Source: JABMQB01 sp963666575
Lineage (GTDB): Bacteria; Bacteroidota; Bacteroidia; Bacteroidales; Prolixibacteraceae
Direction: 5' to 3'
Assembly (NCBI GenBank): GCA_963666575.2
Contig: CAXXYG010000027.1
Location: 1 to 64,000, forward strand
Length of the DNA: 64,000 bases
Shown here one piece after another: positions 8,349-16,268 of the stretch. The notes under the pieces were generated by a model. The model was not told the origin of the DNA, did not search any database, and saw only the letters and a program-made list of their open reading frames with translations. Position 1 is the stretch's first letter; each line of letters starts with the position of its first letter. Both the position numbers and the translations under genes were made by a program.

Positions 8349-9365
8349 ATGCAAACAATTAAAACAATTTTTTTAGTACTCTTTTTATTTATTTGTTCCC
8401 AGCTAAAAGGTAAAGACATTTATAAGGGAGATAAAGTAAGAATTACCATCGACAATATTTTAGTCGAAGTTTCAACCTCCGATTTAAAGGCCAATACGGT
8501 TACAAAAGCCGATATTCCTGAAAAAGTAAAAATGGTGCTGGCCGAACTTGAGAATGTTGAAATTACCCCTCCTGCTGTTAACGAACGTATTAAAGTTCGT
8601 TTGTCCGAGGTTTACAGTTACGAAAAACCAGTTTATAAAAAACTGGAGTTTCAGAATGAAAAAATCCTAAAAAAGGAAGTTGTTTTATTTCAGAATGAAA
8701 AACTGTACTGTGGACAGGGAAATTATGTTTTTGAAATTGAAGACAAAAATTACCTTGTCAGAATTTACCTGGATAAACTTGAAGATGCCACAAAAACAAC
8801 ATCGGTTGGATTTACTGAAAAACTGAGCAAAGCCGATGCCCAAATTCCTGACAACCGTAAAAAAACAAATGGCTGGTTAATTCTAGGGCAAGACAACAAT
8901 TTCCAAACATACTTTCTCGATGAAATTCCGCCCATAACAACCGACCAACTTGAGATAACTGCCGGAATTGGAACGGGATTAGTAAAAAATCAATTAGTCA
9001 CCGATTTCCATTTCCGAATAGGCCTAACCTTCGGTAAAAAAGCAGTGTATAAAAACAAATATTTTGCCGATTACGAAATTATGTACGATTTTTCGGGTGG
9101 CACCAATGCCAATCCATTTCAAACCAACCATTTTTTATCGTTAGGGTACCAGCATAATTTTTCAAACAATCCTGAAAAAAACAATTGGATTGGGGCTTCA
9201 CTGGGATATTTAATAAACAGGAAAGGCGATTTTTTTGAAGAAAATACATTCAGGCTCAGAATAAATAAACAGTTAAACAAAACAATTACGGTTAACCCGG
9301 AGATTTATTTTAACGACTCATTTAAGAATATTTACCCGGGAGTCAGGTTTTCAATCTCTTTTTGA
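8349..9365 (+). CDS. Exported, probably outer-membrane, protein of the sigma operon
   Basis: I do not recognise the family. The 338 residues begin with a signal peptide (MQTIKTIFLVLFLFICSQLKG). The first half is a mixed alpha/beta region. The second half (from about residue 200) shows repeated amphipathic strands (ITAGIGTGLVKNQLVTDFHFRIGLTFG, HFLSLGYQHNFS, WIGASLGYLINRKG, FRLRINKQLN) and ends FKNIYPGVRFSISF, with a terminal phenylalanine typical of outer-membrane barrels. It is the third gene after an ECF sigma and its membrane partner, so it may be an envelope-stress sensor or target. A strong hairpin with T runs follows the stop codon. Confidence 0.6.
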   Translation: MQTIKTIFLVLFLFICSQLKGKDIYKGDKVRITIDNILVEVSTSDLKANTVTKADIPEKVKMVLAELENVEITPPAVNERIKVRLSEVYSYEKPVYKKLEFQNEKILKKEVVLFQNEKLYCGQGNYVFEIEDKNYLVRIYLDKLEDATKTTSVGFTEKLSKADAQIPDNRKKTNGWLILGQDNNFQTYFLDEIPPITTDQLEITAGIGTGLVKNQLVTDFHFRIGLTFGKKAVYKNKYFADYEIMYDFSGGTNANPFQTNHFLSLGYQHNFSNNPEKNNWIGASLGYLINRKGDFFEENTFRLRINKQLNKTITVNPEIYFNDSFKNIYPGVRFSISF

Positions 9366-9375
9366 GAGTGATTCC

Positions 9376-9420
9376 GAAAAAAAATCCGGACTGCCAAAAT
9401 GGTAGCCCGGATTTTTTTTG
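9376..9420. terminator. Bidirectional intrinsic terminator between convergent genes
   Basis: An inverted repeat built on ATCCGG...CCGGAT, with an inner CTGCCA/TGGTAG arm, has A runs on its left and T runs on its right. It therefore acts as a hairpin plus U-tract when read from either side. It sits between the plus-strand sigma operon (ends 9365) and the minus-strand DUF5916 gene (ends 9447). Confidence 0.85.
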
Positions 9421-9446
9421 TTTTTTTTTAAAAAGTGGACTTTTCC

Positions 9447-12077
9447 CTATCGTCCTAGCCGGTACGAAAATTTAACCAGGAATATATTGTACGGCTTTTC
9501 ATCAAAAATTCCACTAAAATCATCAGCAATGTCGAAAGTGCCATTATTCACATACCCACTCCTGTTTTGCGACCAGACCAAATAAACTGTTGAGCCAGGT
9601 TGGTATTCCCACCTAAGTACCAAATTCGATAAAAACTCTTTTACATTAAAATCGGGTTTTTCAACACTATATCCATCGCCATTGTCACCGTTTTCGTTTA
9701 TTAAATAGGCTTCCTGACTTGATGAATAGCTGATTTCATTAGATGCATACAAATGGTACCTGTCGGTTAATTTATCAGCTTTACTATCGGTAATGTATTT
9801 ATAATCGGAATATTCGCCGGTTGCAATAAATGGCTGCCCCCAATACTGGATAGACAATTCGGGTGTAATATTGTAATTCACCCTCAACGACATATTAAAT
9901 GTTTTCCGGTCGATATGTGCAAAAATGTAGCGTGTGTCATTGCCATATTCAATTTGGGTAACATATTGCAGGTCGTTTTTATAATTGTTAATTCCGGGAG
10001 AAAGCCTGAGGCTCAACGTTTTTATTGGCCGGTAACCTAATCCAACATTGTACCGTGTTGATTTTCTAAACCCTTTTTCCATGCTTGTATAATGCCCGGT
10101 ATTAAAGTGGATAGTAGTTTTTTTCTGCTGGTTACTGTTAAATCCAAAGTTTACATTGGTATATCCAGGGACGATCAAAGCCGGCCCACCGCGTAATTCA
10201 GCATTCATTCGCTGGTCTCCATTCATATTAAAACTTCCAAACATGTTCCAGTAATTTTTAAACTGGGCAAAACCATTAATATTTCCACCAATAACCTTCA
10301 CATTTCCACCCCAATCCCAGCTGATCCACTGGTTGAGATTAAGATTGGCTTCACGGAATATAAAAAACGGTTTGTAAAAACGGTAACCGGTCCAAAATAC
10401 CTCCATTATATCATCGGGCGCTTGCAGGTATCCCACATCGTTTAATTCCAGTCCCGGTGATTTCCACGAAACGGCCAACAAAAACTTCTGTTTCCCTTCA
10501 AATTCCCACAATGTTAATTTACCACCATGCCCTGCCAGCGACGTCCGGGTGGTATCAAGAGTTACATAATCGGCATCGGGCCGTTGAAAACCACGTGTAT
10601 AAGCTTGCTGTGTATTAGAAATTGCTTCAGCAGTACCGGTCACATAACTAAAATAAGAACTGGCATCAAATTGCCATTTTTTATCATTCCACTTGTGTAC
10701 CAAATCCAATCCACCTGAATAGGCAGCCTTATGCAAATATTCGAGGTATGAATCGTCGATACTACGGTTTACGGCAGTCATCATTCCTCCGAGGTAAGTA
10801 TTTCCTTCGTTAAAATCTTTTTGTAAACGGGCTACAAAATAATTTGTGAGTGGTTCAATGGTTTGTGTCCTTCCATCTCCGATGCCTTTAATCTTAGCCG
10901 ATTCTTCACCGGTTACACTTTCAAGAAGCCCAATTGACCAGCCCGATTTAGTTTTCCCGGTTATTTTTGCTGCACCAAGAATACTTGTTACTTCAGGCAT
11001 TTTAGCATACTCGCCATCTTCTAAATCAGGATAATAATTAGGCCTGCGTCCAATACGCCTCGAATAAAATAAGCCATCGTAGGCCAAATCGCCATCGCCA
11101 AAATTTAATTTATAGGTCAAAATATTTTTACCTTCAATAAAAAAGGGCCGCTGCTCTTCAAAAAATGTTTCGTAGGTCGAAAGGTTTACTTCCGAAGGAT
11201 CAGATTCAACTTGCCCAAAGTCGGGATTAACAGTTAAATCGAGGGTAAGGAAATTTGTTAAACCTATTTTGGCATCAAAACCTACATTAAATTTATTGTT
11301 TTTCCCTGATGCCAGAAATGGATTTTCAGTATCTTTTTCATACCGATCGGTACGGGCTACAACATAAGGCATAATATCCAGATTATTTTTGGGTTGGATG
11401 TTTTTTATCCCGTTCATGGTCCCAAATTGCGAAACAAAACCACTTTTCTCGCGCTGCATAGGCTGCCACGACGACATTTCTTCTTTCCGGAACAAAAAAC
11501 GTAAAACCTGTAAGCCCCACAACTGCTCATCGCCTTTTTCAAAACGCAGCTGAGTTAAAGGAATCCGCATTTCAGCATTCCAACCGGTGTCGGTTTTTGA
11601 AGTTTTGAGCCACCAAATAGGGTCCCATGTATCATCTTCATTGTCGCCATCGTTACTCATCACAAAATCAGATTTTACACCTGCTGCCGAAGCGATAAAA
11701 GCAAAAGCAGTCCGTTTATCATGGTAAGTATCAATCATTATTCCGGCAAGGTCACCATCGGTATCATCGCGGCGCGATACACGCATCGATATACTATCGG
11801 GGGCTGAATCTAATGCTTTTATGGCAACATAAATGTTATTGTCGTCATACAAAATGGCAAACTCAGTTTGCTGTCCGGGAGGGTCTCCTTCAATGGGTTC
11901 GTGCTGAATAAATTGATTTTCCCAAACAGCAGATTGCCAAACAGGTTCATCAAAAGAACCATCGATGGTAATATTAAGGGCCTGCACTGAATTGGCAGAA
12001 TAATTTTTTTTCACGATTTCCTGCCCATAGGTAACCCGGGCAAATAGAAGTAAAATTAACAATGAAGCAATTCTCAC
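9447..12077 (-). CDS. DUF5916 protein with N-terminal CBM9-like domain
   Basis: An 876-residue exported protein (signal MRIASLLILLLFARVTYGQ). Residues about 25-230 look like the carbohydrate-binding family 9 / DOMON-like beta sandwich: ITIDGSFDEPVWQSAVWENQF, EFAILYDDNNIYVAIKALDSAP, GWNAEMRIPLTQLRFEKGDEQLWGLQVLRF. The remaining 640 residues match the DUF5916 pattern, beginning around LTVNPDFGQVESDPSEVNLSTYETFFEEQRPFFIEG. A long C-terminal beta-barrel-like region ends YNIFLVKFSYRLGR. Length fits full-length family members. The function of DUF5916 is not established; outer-membrane location is suggested by the barrel. No polysaccharide locus surrounds it. Confidence 0.85.
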   Translation of the reverse strand: MRIASLLILLLFARVTYGQEIVKKNYSANSVQALNITIDGSFDEPVWQSAVWENQFIQHEPIEGDPPGQQTEFAILYDDNNIYVAIKALDSAPDSISMRVSRRDDTDGDLAGIMIDTYHDKRTAFAFIASAAGVKSDFVMSNDGDNEDDTWDPIWWLKTSKTDTGWNAEMRIPLTQLRFEKGDEQLWGLQVLRFLFRKEEMSSWQPMQREKSGFVSQFGTMNGIKNIQPKNNLDIMPYVVARTDRYEKDTENPFLASGKNNKFNVGFDAKIGLTNFLTLDLTVNPDFGQVESDPSEVNLSTYETFFEEQRPFFIEGKNILTYKLNFGDGDLAYDGLFYSRRIGRRPNYYPDLEDGEYAKMPEVTSILGAAKITGKTKSGWSIGLLESVTGEESAKIKGIGDGRTQTIEPLTNYFVARLQKDFNEGNTYLGGMMTAVNRSIDDSYLEYLHKAAYSGGLDLVHKWNDKKWQFDASSYFSYVTGTAEAISNTQQAYTRGFQRPDADYVTLDTTRTSLAGHGGKLTLWEFEGKQKFLLAVSWKSPGLELNDVGYLQAPDDIMEVFWTGYRFYKPFFIFREANLNLNQWISWDWGGNVKVIGGNINGFAQFKNYWNMFGSFNMNGDQRMNAELRGGPALIVPGYTNVNFGFNSNQQKKTTIHFNTGHYTSMEKGFRKSTRYNVGLGYRPIKTLSLRLSPGINNYKNDLQYVTQIEYGNDTRYIFAHIDRKTFNMSLRVNYNITPELSIQYWGQPFIATGEYSDYKYITDSKADKLTDRYHLYASNEISYSSSQEAYLINENGDNGDGYSVEKPDFNVKEFLSNLVLRWEYQPGSTVYLVWSQNRSGYVNNGTFDIADDFSGIFDEKPYNIFLVKFSYRLGR

Positions 12078-12233
12078 AAGTTCAAATTTTGTTTGTCCGA
12101 TTCAATTATATTATACTAACAAGACTACCAATTTTAGGATCCGTTACATATTATTTTTAACATTTATTAAGATTTGGCTGGTTTTTTCAGATAAGGATCT
12201 GAAAATTAAGCATAAAACTGATTTATTTTTTTA

Positions 12234-13220
12234 CTATTTAATTGGAAGAGCATCTCCAACCCGCCTTTCAGACATATCACCTTCCCACCACAAAGCTGAG
12301 AGGTCGTAGTCCCCATTTTTCTCAAAATAACATTTGTCTTTGAGAAAAAACACAGTACTCATTTTGAAAAAATTAATTTGAAGAGGTTCCTTATACCCAA
12401 TAAACTTTGAGTTGATAAAAGCTCCATCCTGATAACGAAATCCGGTTGAAACAACATCTTTATACTTCACATATTCCTCTTCGGAATTTAATAGTATAAA
12501 ACCTTCAGATTCCAAATTATCAGACCACAAAGCTTTAAAAAAATGGGTCCTTGAACCGTCATAAGCTCTTTTTCTGTTTTCTTCATAATCCAGATTTGTT
12601 GAATTTATATCCATCATATCTTCAGTGAAAATTATATTCCCTTTATAAATAAACGATCGGTCTTTTTTAACATACTCAAACTTATCGAGGAAAAAAGTGA
12701 TTTTATACCCCATTGCCTTGTTATGTATTAAAAGTGGTTTTGAAGCAAATGCTTTTATGGTATCATGATCAGAACCATAATTAAACGAAATATCTTCTTC
12801 GTTGCCGATTTCACAACTTTTTGCATTGAAGGTTAACCCTAAAAAATACCTTTTAAAAACTTTTAAATTGGATTTTCTTTTCTTAACAAGAGATTTATTT
12901 GAAACAATTACTTCATCGACAGAATACGTTTTGGGTTCTAAATTTACAATAACCGGACTATTAGGTGAAAAATCAGACAGTGTTATGCTATAATACCCAA
13001 TAGCACTAATGGTTAATGGCATAGACTTATTTTCAGAAATGTCTAACTCAAAATTTCCATTTATTCTTGATTGAGTCCCAACAAATGTTTTGTTAAAATA
13101 AATGGATGCATAAGGAATAACATCACCATTTTTTTTATCAAAAACAGTTCCTTTAATAACCTGGCTATAAGTGGTGAAACAAAAATTGACAACCAAAAAT
13201 ACTAGTATAAATTTCCTCAT
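12234..13220 (-). CDS. Exported carboxypeptidase-regulatory-like domain protein
   Basis: This 328-residue protein has a signal peptide (MRKFILVFLVVNFCFTTYSQ) followed directly by a carboxypeptidase-D regulatory-like beta sandwich (residues 22-105: GTVFDKKNGDVIPYASIYFNKTFVGTQSRINGNFELDIS... SAIGYYSITLSD). In larger Bacteroidota proteins this domain precedes TonB-dependent barrels, but here there is no barrel. The C-terminal 200 residues are a mixed alpha/beta region that I do not recognise beyond its recurrence in short relatives of this type. It is a single-gene unit, and its role is unknown. Confidence 0.7.
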   Translation of the reverse strand: MRKFILVFLVVNFCFTTYSQVIKGTVFDKKNGDVIPYASIYFNKTFVGTQSRINGNFELDISENKSMPLTISAIGYYSITLSDFSPNSPVIVNLEPKTYSVDEVIVSNKSLVKKRKSNLKVFKRYFLGLTFNAKSCEIGNEEDISFNYGSDHDTIKAFASKPLLIHNKAMGYKITFFLDKFEYVKKDRSFIYKGNIIFTEDMMDINSTNLDYEENRKRAYDGSRTHFFKALWSDNLESEGFILLNSEEEYVKYKDVVSTGFRYQDGAFINSKFIGYKEPLQINFFKMSTVFFLKDKCYFEKNGDYDLSALWWEGDMSERRVGDALPIK

Positions 13221-13637
13221 GGTGGTAGAATTATAAAGTGATTAATTTAACTCTCTTATAAAATCATCAAGCTATTTTTCACTCTCCCATACTACTCACC
13301 AACAATAAGCTTGTTAATTGGTTACTCATGAAATGTATCGACCTTCGGAATATGCAGTGTTCAATAATTATGCCATAAACAATATGATGTACTGAACATT
13401 AAACGTAAAAATCAATACCCAAAGGAACGTGGCTTTGAGATAACCCTATAAGCGATAAAATACGAATTGTAATAGTTCATGTTGAGTGATATTTTGTGCT
13501 TTTGAGTTTTAGTCGCTTATAATTTATTAGCCACAGAATCACCAAAACACTAAATCACACAAACAAAAGTCAAACTCGTAAAACGTACTCTGACCACGTT
13601 AGAGAAAATGGATTTATAATTTAAACGAAAAAAGGTA
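13221..13637. other. Intergenic stretch without a clear gene
   Basis: I see no reading frame with protein-like composition here. The part from about 13530 to 13570 is a short, C/A-rich phrase (AGCCACAGAATCACCAAAAC and on). It resembles interspersed sequence often found ahead of GxxExxY genes, and a possible remnant of such a gene follows. Confidence 0.4.
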
Positions 13638-13702
13638 ATGGATTTAATTTACGAAGGTTTTCAGAAAATGTGATAGAAGAAATTGGTACTCTAAAATTTT
13701 AA
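13638..13702 (+). pseudogene. Possible GxxExxY-family gene remnant
   Basis: From the ATG at 13638 the frame reads MDLIYEGFQKM and then stops. Moving the frame near the TTTT at 13658-13661 gives instead MDLIYEGF then SENVIEEIGTLKF and a stop. That resembles the first helix of GxxExxY-family proteins (MxLIYxxxSExVIxxA...), whose core would normally continue for another 100 residues. Nothing of the core is present. The call rests on about 20 residues, so it is weak. Confidence 0.25.
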
Positions 13703-14275
13703 TACTCCAAAATTTCCTGATACAGTTCTTTCAGCCGATCTCTTAAAAAAAGCACGGCATACCGTTTCCTCGAAATTAAGGTGTTAACCGGAATTCCTGT
13801 TTGTTCTGCAATTATTTTAAAAGGGATACCCTCTAATTCCGACATTTCAAATACTTCTTTTTGTTCGATAGGTAACTCAGCAAGGGCTTCTTCCAATTCC
13901 TGCCACACCAACGACCGCAGGTATTCATGTTCAGGCGTTGAAGCTTCTTCAAATAAAATAGAATTTAACTCATCGCCAAATAAAAAAATCGCTGTCGCTG
14001 TTTTGAAGCATCGAAACTGGCAAACTTTTACTTTTCCGGCTCCAGTCAATTATTTTGCTTCGGGCCACCGTGTATAACCAGGCTTCGACCTGCTCAATTG
14101 ACTGAGACAAATAATCGGCTTTAGCAAACTGGAAAAATACCTCCTGCAAAATATCCTTCACATCTTCAACAGAATCAACCCTTTTGCGAATAAAATTTTT
14201 TAACCGTCCCTGGTATTTTACTACATCAGCAGCGGTATTATTACCATTATTGGGCTGGTTGTTTTTTTTGCTCAT
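13699..14275 (-). pseudogene. ECF sigma factor gene with a one-base frame break
   Basis: Two overlapping frames make one sigma factor. The first (start 14275) has region 2: AADVVKYQGRLKNFIRKRVDSVEDVKDILQEVFFQFAKADYLSQSIEQVEAWLYTVARSKIIDWSRK. It stops soon after DSDFF. The second holds the linker and region 4: EYLRSLVWQELEEALAELPIEQKEVFEMSELEGIPFKIIAEQTGIPVNTLISRKRYAVLFLRDRLKELY. The break falls in a T7 run on the coding strand (plus-strand A7 at 13982-13988). Removing one T joins them as DSDFLFGDELNSIL, giving about 190 residues, the normal ECF length. It overlaps the upstream small membrane protein by 29 bases. It may be a real mutation, a slippage-switchable gene or a base-calling error. 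Confidence 0.75.
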
Positions 14276-14582
14276 TCTGATCTTCAGGGTGATTACAATG
14301 GTGTTTGTATTTTAATTTCTGAAAAAAGTTGTTACGATCTTCGGTTGACATATCTCTCCATTTACTTTTCATATCGTGTTTGCGGCCCCATGCGCCCATT
14401 TTCCCAAATCCAAACAACAAACGAGTTAAAACAAGTAAACCCAATGCCTGCCAAAAACTAATTGATTGAAGTCCAAACAAAGCCGGAAACAGCCAATTCC
14501 AAAGCAACATTGTAACAGCGCCAAAAGCGGCAACTCCAACTAAAAAAAATCCAAAATGAACAAATTTATTGTGACGAATCAT
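14247..14582 (-). CDS. Small two-helix membrane protein upstream of a sigma gene
   Basis: The 111 residues contain two hydrophobic helices (about 8-30, FVHFGFFLVGVAAFGAVTMLLWNWLF, and 40-60, FWQALGLLVLTRLLFGFG). A positively charged cytoplasmic-looking tail follows, with a histidine/cysteine cluster KHHCNHPEDQ near the end. I do not recognise a named family. The gene overlaps the following ECF sigma gene by 29 bases (14247-14275), so they form a coupled operon. A role in controlling or sensing for that sigma factor is a guess from position only. Confidence 0.6.
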   Translation of the reverse strand: MIRHNKFVHFGFFLVGVAAFGAVTMLLWNWLFPALFGLQSISFWQALGLLVLTRLLFGFGKMGAWGRKHDMKSKWRDMSTEDRNNFFQKLKYKHHCNHPEDQNEQKKQPAQ

Positions 14583-14910
14583 TTGAGTAAATTATAATTA
14601 ATAATTCAATTTCATATTACTGAAGACGGAGCAGGAAAGATAATATTTTAAAATTAGGGAAATTGAGGCAAAATAATGATCGGCACATTTAATAAATTAT
14701 AAATTGCCACCACATTTATGTGGTGGTTAACATGATCATTATAAAATGGGCTTTAGCCCAACGTTGGGCTAAAGCCCGGTGTCCCATACATATTTTTATG
14801 AACGGCATAAATGCCGTATCAAATTATTTACAATTTTATTTTTCTGGAATCATAAAAAAAGCCCCACCCTTTCAGATGAAGCTATATGAAATTTTGATTG
14901 ATTTTATTGA
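14583..14910. repeat. Intergenic region with three consecutive palindromes
   Basis: No gene is visible in this 328-base gap. Between 14704 and 14818 three different perfect or near-perfect inverted repeats follow each other. They are CCACCACA/TGTGGTGG (about 14708-14725), a long one built on GGGCTTTAGCCCAACG / CGTTGGGCTAAAGCCC (about 14748-14778), and ACGGCAT/ATGCCGT (about 14802-14818). None has a following T run on a strand that would make a clean terminator. The middle element resembles the interspersed palindromes common in Bacteroidota genomes. Confidence 0.7.
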
Positions 14911-15462
14911 TTATACTTCCAATACCGCTTCTACTATCTCCTGCCCTTTTTCAATGGCTTGAAGGTTCAGTGGAATAAGCTTATGGTACCGTTCGGGCAA
15001 TGACTTTTCGAGGCCCCGTTCCACATTATCTAATGAAAGAATTGGGCGTACTTTTAAAAAGCTGCCAAAAACAATCATGTTAAATACCTTTGGATTTCCC
15101 ATTTCAACAGCGGTGCGGGTTCCTTCCACTTTATAAATATTGATGTCGGTACGGGTAGGCGGTTTTAGTACACCATTGGGGTCGTACAATAATGTCCCTC
15201 CCGGTTTTACAGCTTCTTCAAATTTATCCATCGACTGTTGGTTAAGGATAATGGCTGTATCAAATTCCTGAATAACAGGTGAACTAATACGGTTATCGCT
15301 GACAATAACGGTTACGTTGGCTGTACCCCCACGCATTTCGGGGCCATACGACGGGAACCATGTTACTTCCTTATCTTCCATAATTCCTGAATAGGCTAAA
15401 ATTTTGCCCATAGACAAAACACCTTGCCCACCAAATCCGGCTATAATTATCTCTTCAGTCAT
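14911..15462 (-). CDS. vorC: 2-oxoacid:ferredoxin oxidoreductase, gamma subunit (Vor type)
   Basis: This 183-residue protein has the gamma-domain opening EIIIAGFGGQGVLSMGKILAYSG and the segment VTWFPSYGPEMRGGTANVTVIVSD, both diagnostic of the pyruvate/ketoisovalerate ferredoxin oxidoreductase gamma family. It is the last of four genes in the order ferredoxin-alpha-beta-gamma with 4-106 base gaps. The complex oxidatively decarboxylates a 2-oxoacid to its acyl-CoA, passing electrons to ferredoxin, in the cytoplasm. Substrate choice (branched-chain, aromatic or 2-oxoglutarate) cannot be read from this subunit. Confidence 0.85.
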   Translation of the reverse strand: MTEEIIIAGFGGQGVLSMGKILAYSGIMEDKEVTWFPSYGPEMRGGTANVTVIVSDNRISSPVIQEFDTAIILNQQSMDKFEEAVKPGGTLLYDPNGVLKPPTRTDINIYKVEGTRTAVEMGNPKVFNMIVFGSFLKVRPILSLDNVERGLEKSLPERYHKLIPLNLQAIEKGQEIVEAVLEV

Positions 15463-15466
15463 ACAT

Positions 15467-16258
15467 TTAATTTTTAGATTGTGATTCCATTCCTTTTTCC
15501 CCGTCTTTTAAATCACCTAACGGGTAGAATGGGAACATGTTATCAACCATCCACTGGTTAGCAGCTACCGGCGACATTTTCCACCCTGAATTACAGGTTG
15601 AAACAACTTCGATAAAAGAAGTCCCTTTTTTGTCCAGCACATTTTGGATGCCCTTTTTTATGGCTCTTTTACATTTACGTACAGCTCCGGCTGTTTGCGC
15701 CGATTGCCTTGTAACATACGAAGTACCAGGCAACTGCGCAATCAATTCCGTAATTTTCATGGTATATCCATTCAGGTCGGTATTCCGTCCGTAAGGTGTA
15801 GTAGAAGTTACCTGCCCTTCGAGGGTGGTTGGCGCCATTTGGCCACCAGTCATTCCATAAATACCATTGTTGATAAATACCACCAATATATTTTCACCAC
15901 GGTTACAGGCATGAATAATTTCAGCGGCTCCAATGGAAGCCAGGTCGCCATCGCCCTGGTATGTAAATACAAATTTTTCGGGGTTTACACGCGAAATACC
16001 TGTGGCAACTGCAGGCGCCCTTCCATGTGCAGCCTCCTGCCAATCGATATCGATGTAGTTATAAGCAAATACCGCACACCCAACCGGCGCTACACCAATT
16101 GTTTTATCCTGAATACCCATTTCATCAATCAGCTCTGATACAACCTTATGAATTACTCCATGGGTACACCCCGGGCAATAGTGCATAATGGTATCAATTT
16201 GAAGTTCTGATTTATCGTAAACTAAATTTTCGGGTTTAATTATTTCTTTTATATCCAT
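15467..16258 (-). CDS. 2-oxoacid:ferredoxin oxidoreductase, beta (TPP-binding) subunit
   Basis: The 263-residue subunit binds thiamine pyrophosphate: the GDG...NN motif is seen as GDGDLASIGAAEIIHACNRGENILVVFINN (about residues 98-128). The YCPGCTHG segment near residue 28 is the normal cluster/TPP-side motif of the family. It lies 10 bases after the alpha gene stop and 4 bases before the gamma gene start, so the subunits are made together. In the alpha-beta-gamma-delta family the beta chain carries the active site where the 2-oxoacid is decarboxylated. Confidence 0.9.
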   Translation of the reverse strand: MDIKEIIKPENLVYDKSELQIDTIMHYCPGCTHGVIHKVVSELIDEMGIQDKTIGVAPVGCAVFAYNYIDIDWQEAAHGRAPAVATGISRVNPEKFVFTYQGDGDLASIGAAEIIHACNRGENILVVFINNGIYGMTGGQMAPTTLEGQVTSTTPYGRNTDLNGYTMKITELIAQLPGTSYVTRQSAQTAGAVRKCKRAIKKGIQNVLDKKGTSFIEVVSTCNSGWKMSPVAANQWMVDNMFPFYPLGDLKDGEKGMESQSKN

Positions 16259-16268
16259 GATTCACCTC

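Noticed and set aside
12184..12205. Hairpin TTTTCAGAT-AAGG-ATCTGAAAA between the DUF5916 gene and the carboxypeptidase-regulatory-like gene
   Set aside because: There is no T run after the stem on the minus strand, so it is not convincing as a terminator for the gene ending at 12234.
13221..13637. Riboswitch or tRNA gene
   Set aside because: No conserved riboswitch core or cloverleaf could be read.
15537..16138. Plus-strand frames of 85 and 164 codons opposite the TPP-binding subunit
   Set aside because: They are antisense to a clear beta subunit with GDG...NN, and their composition is unlike a protein.
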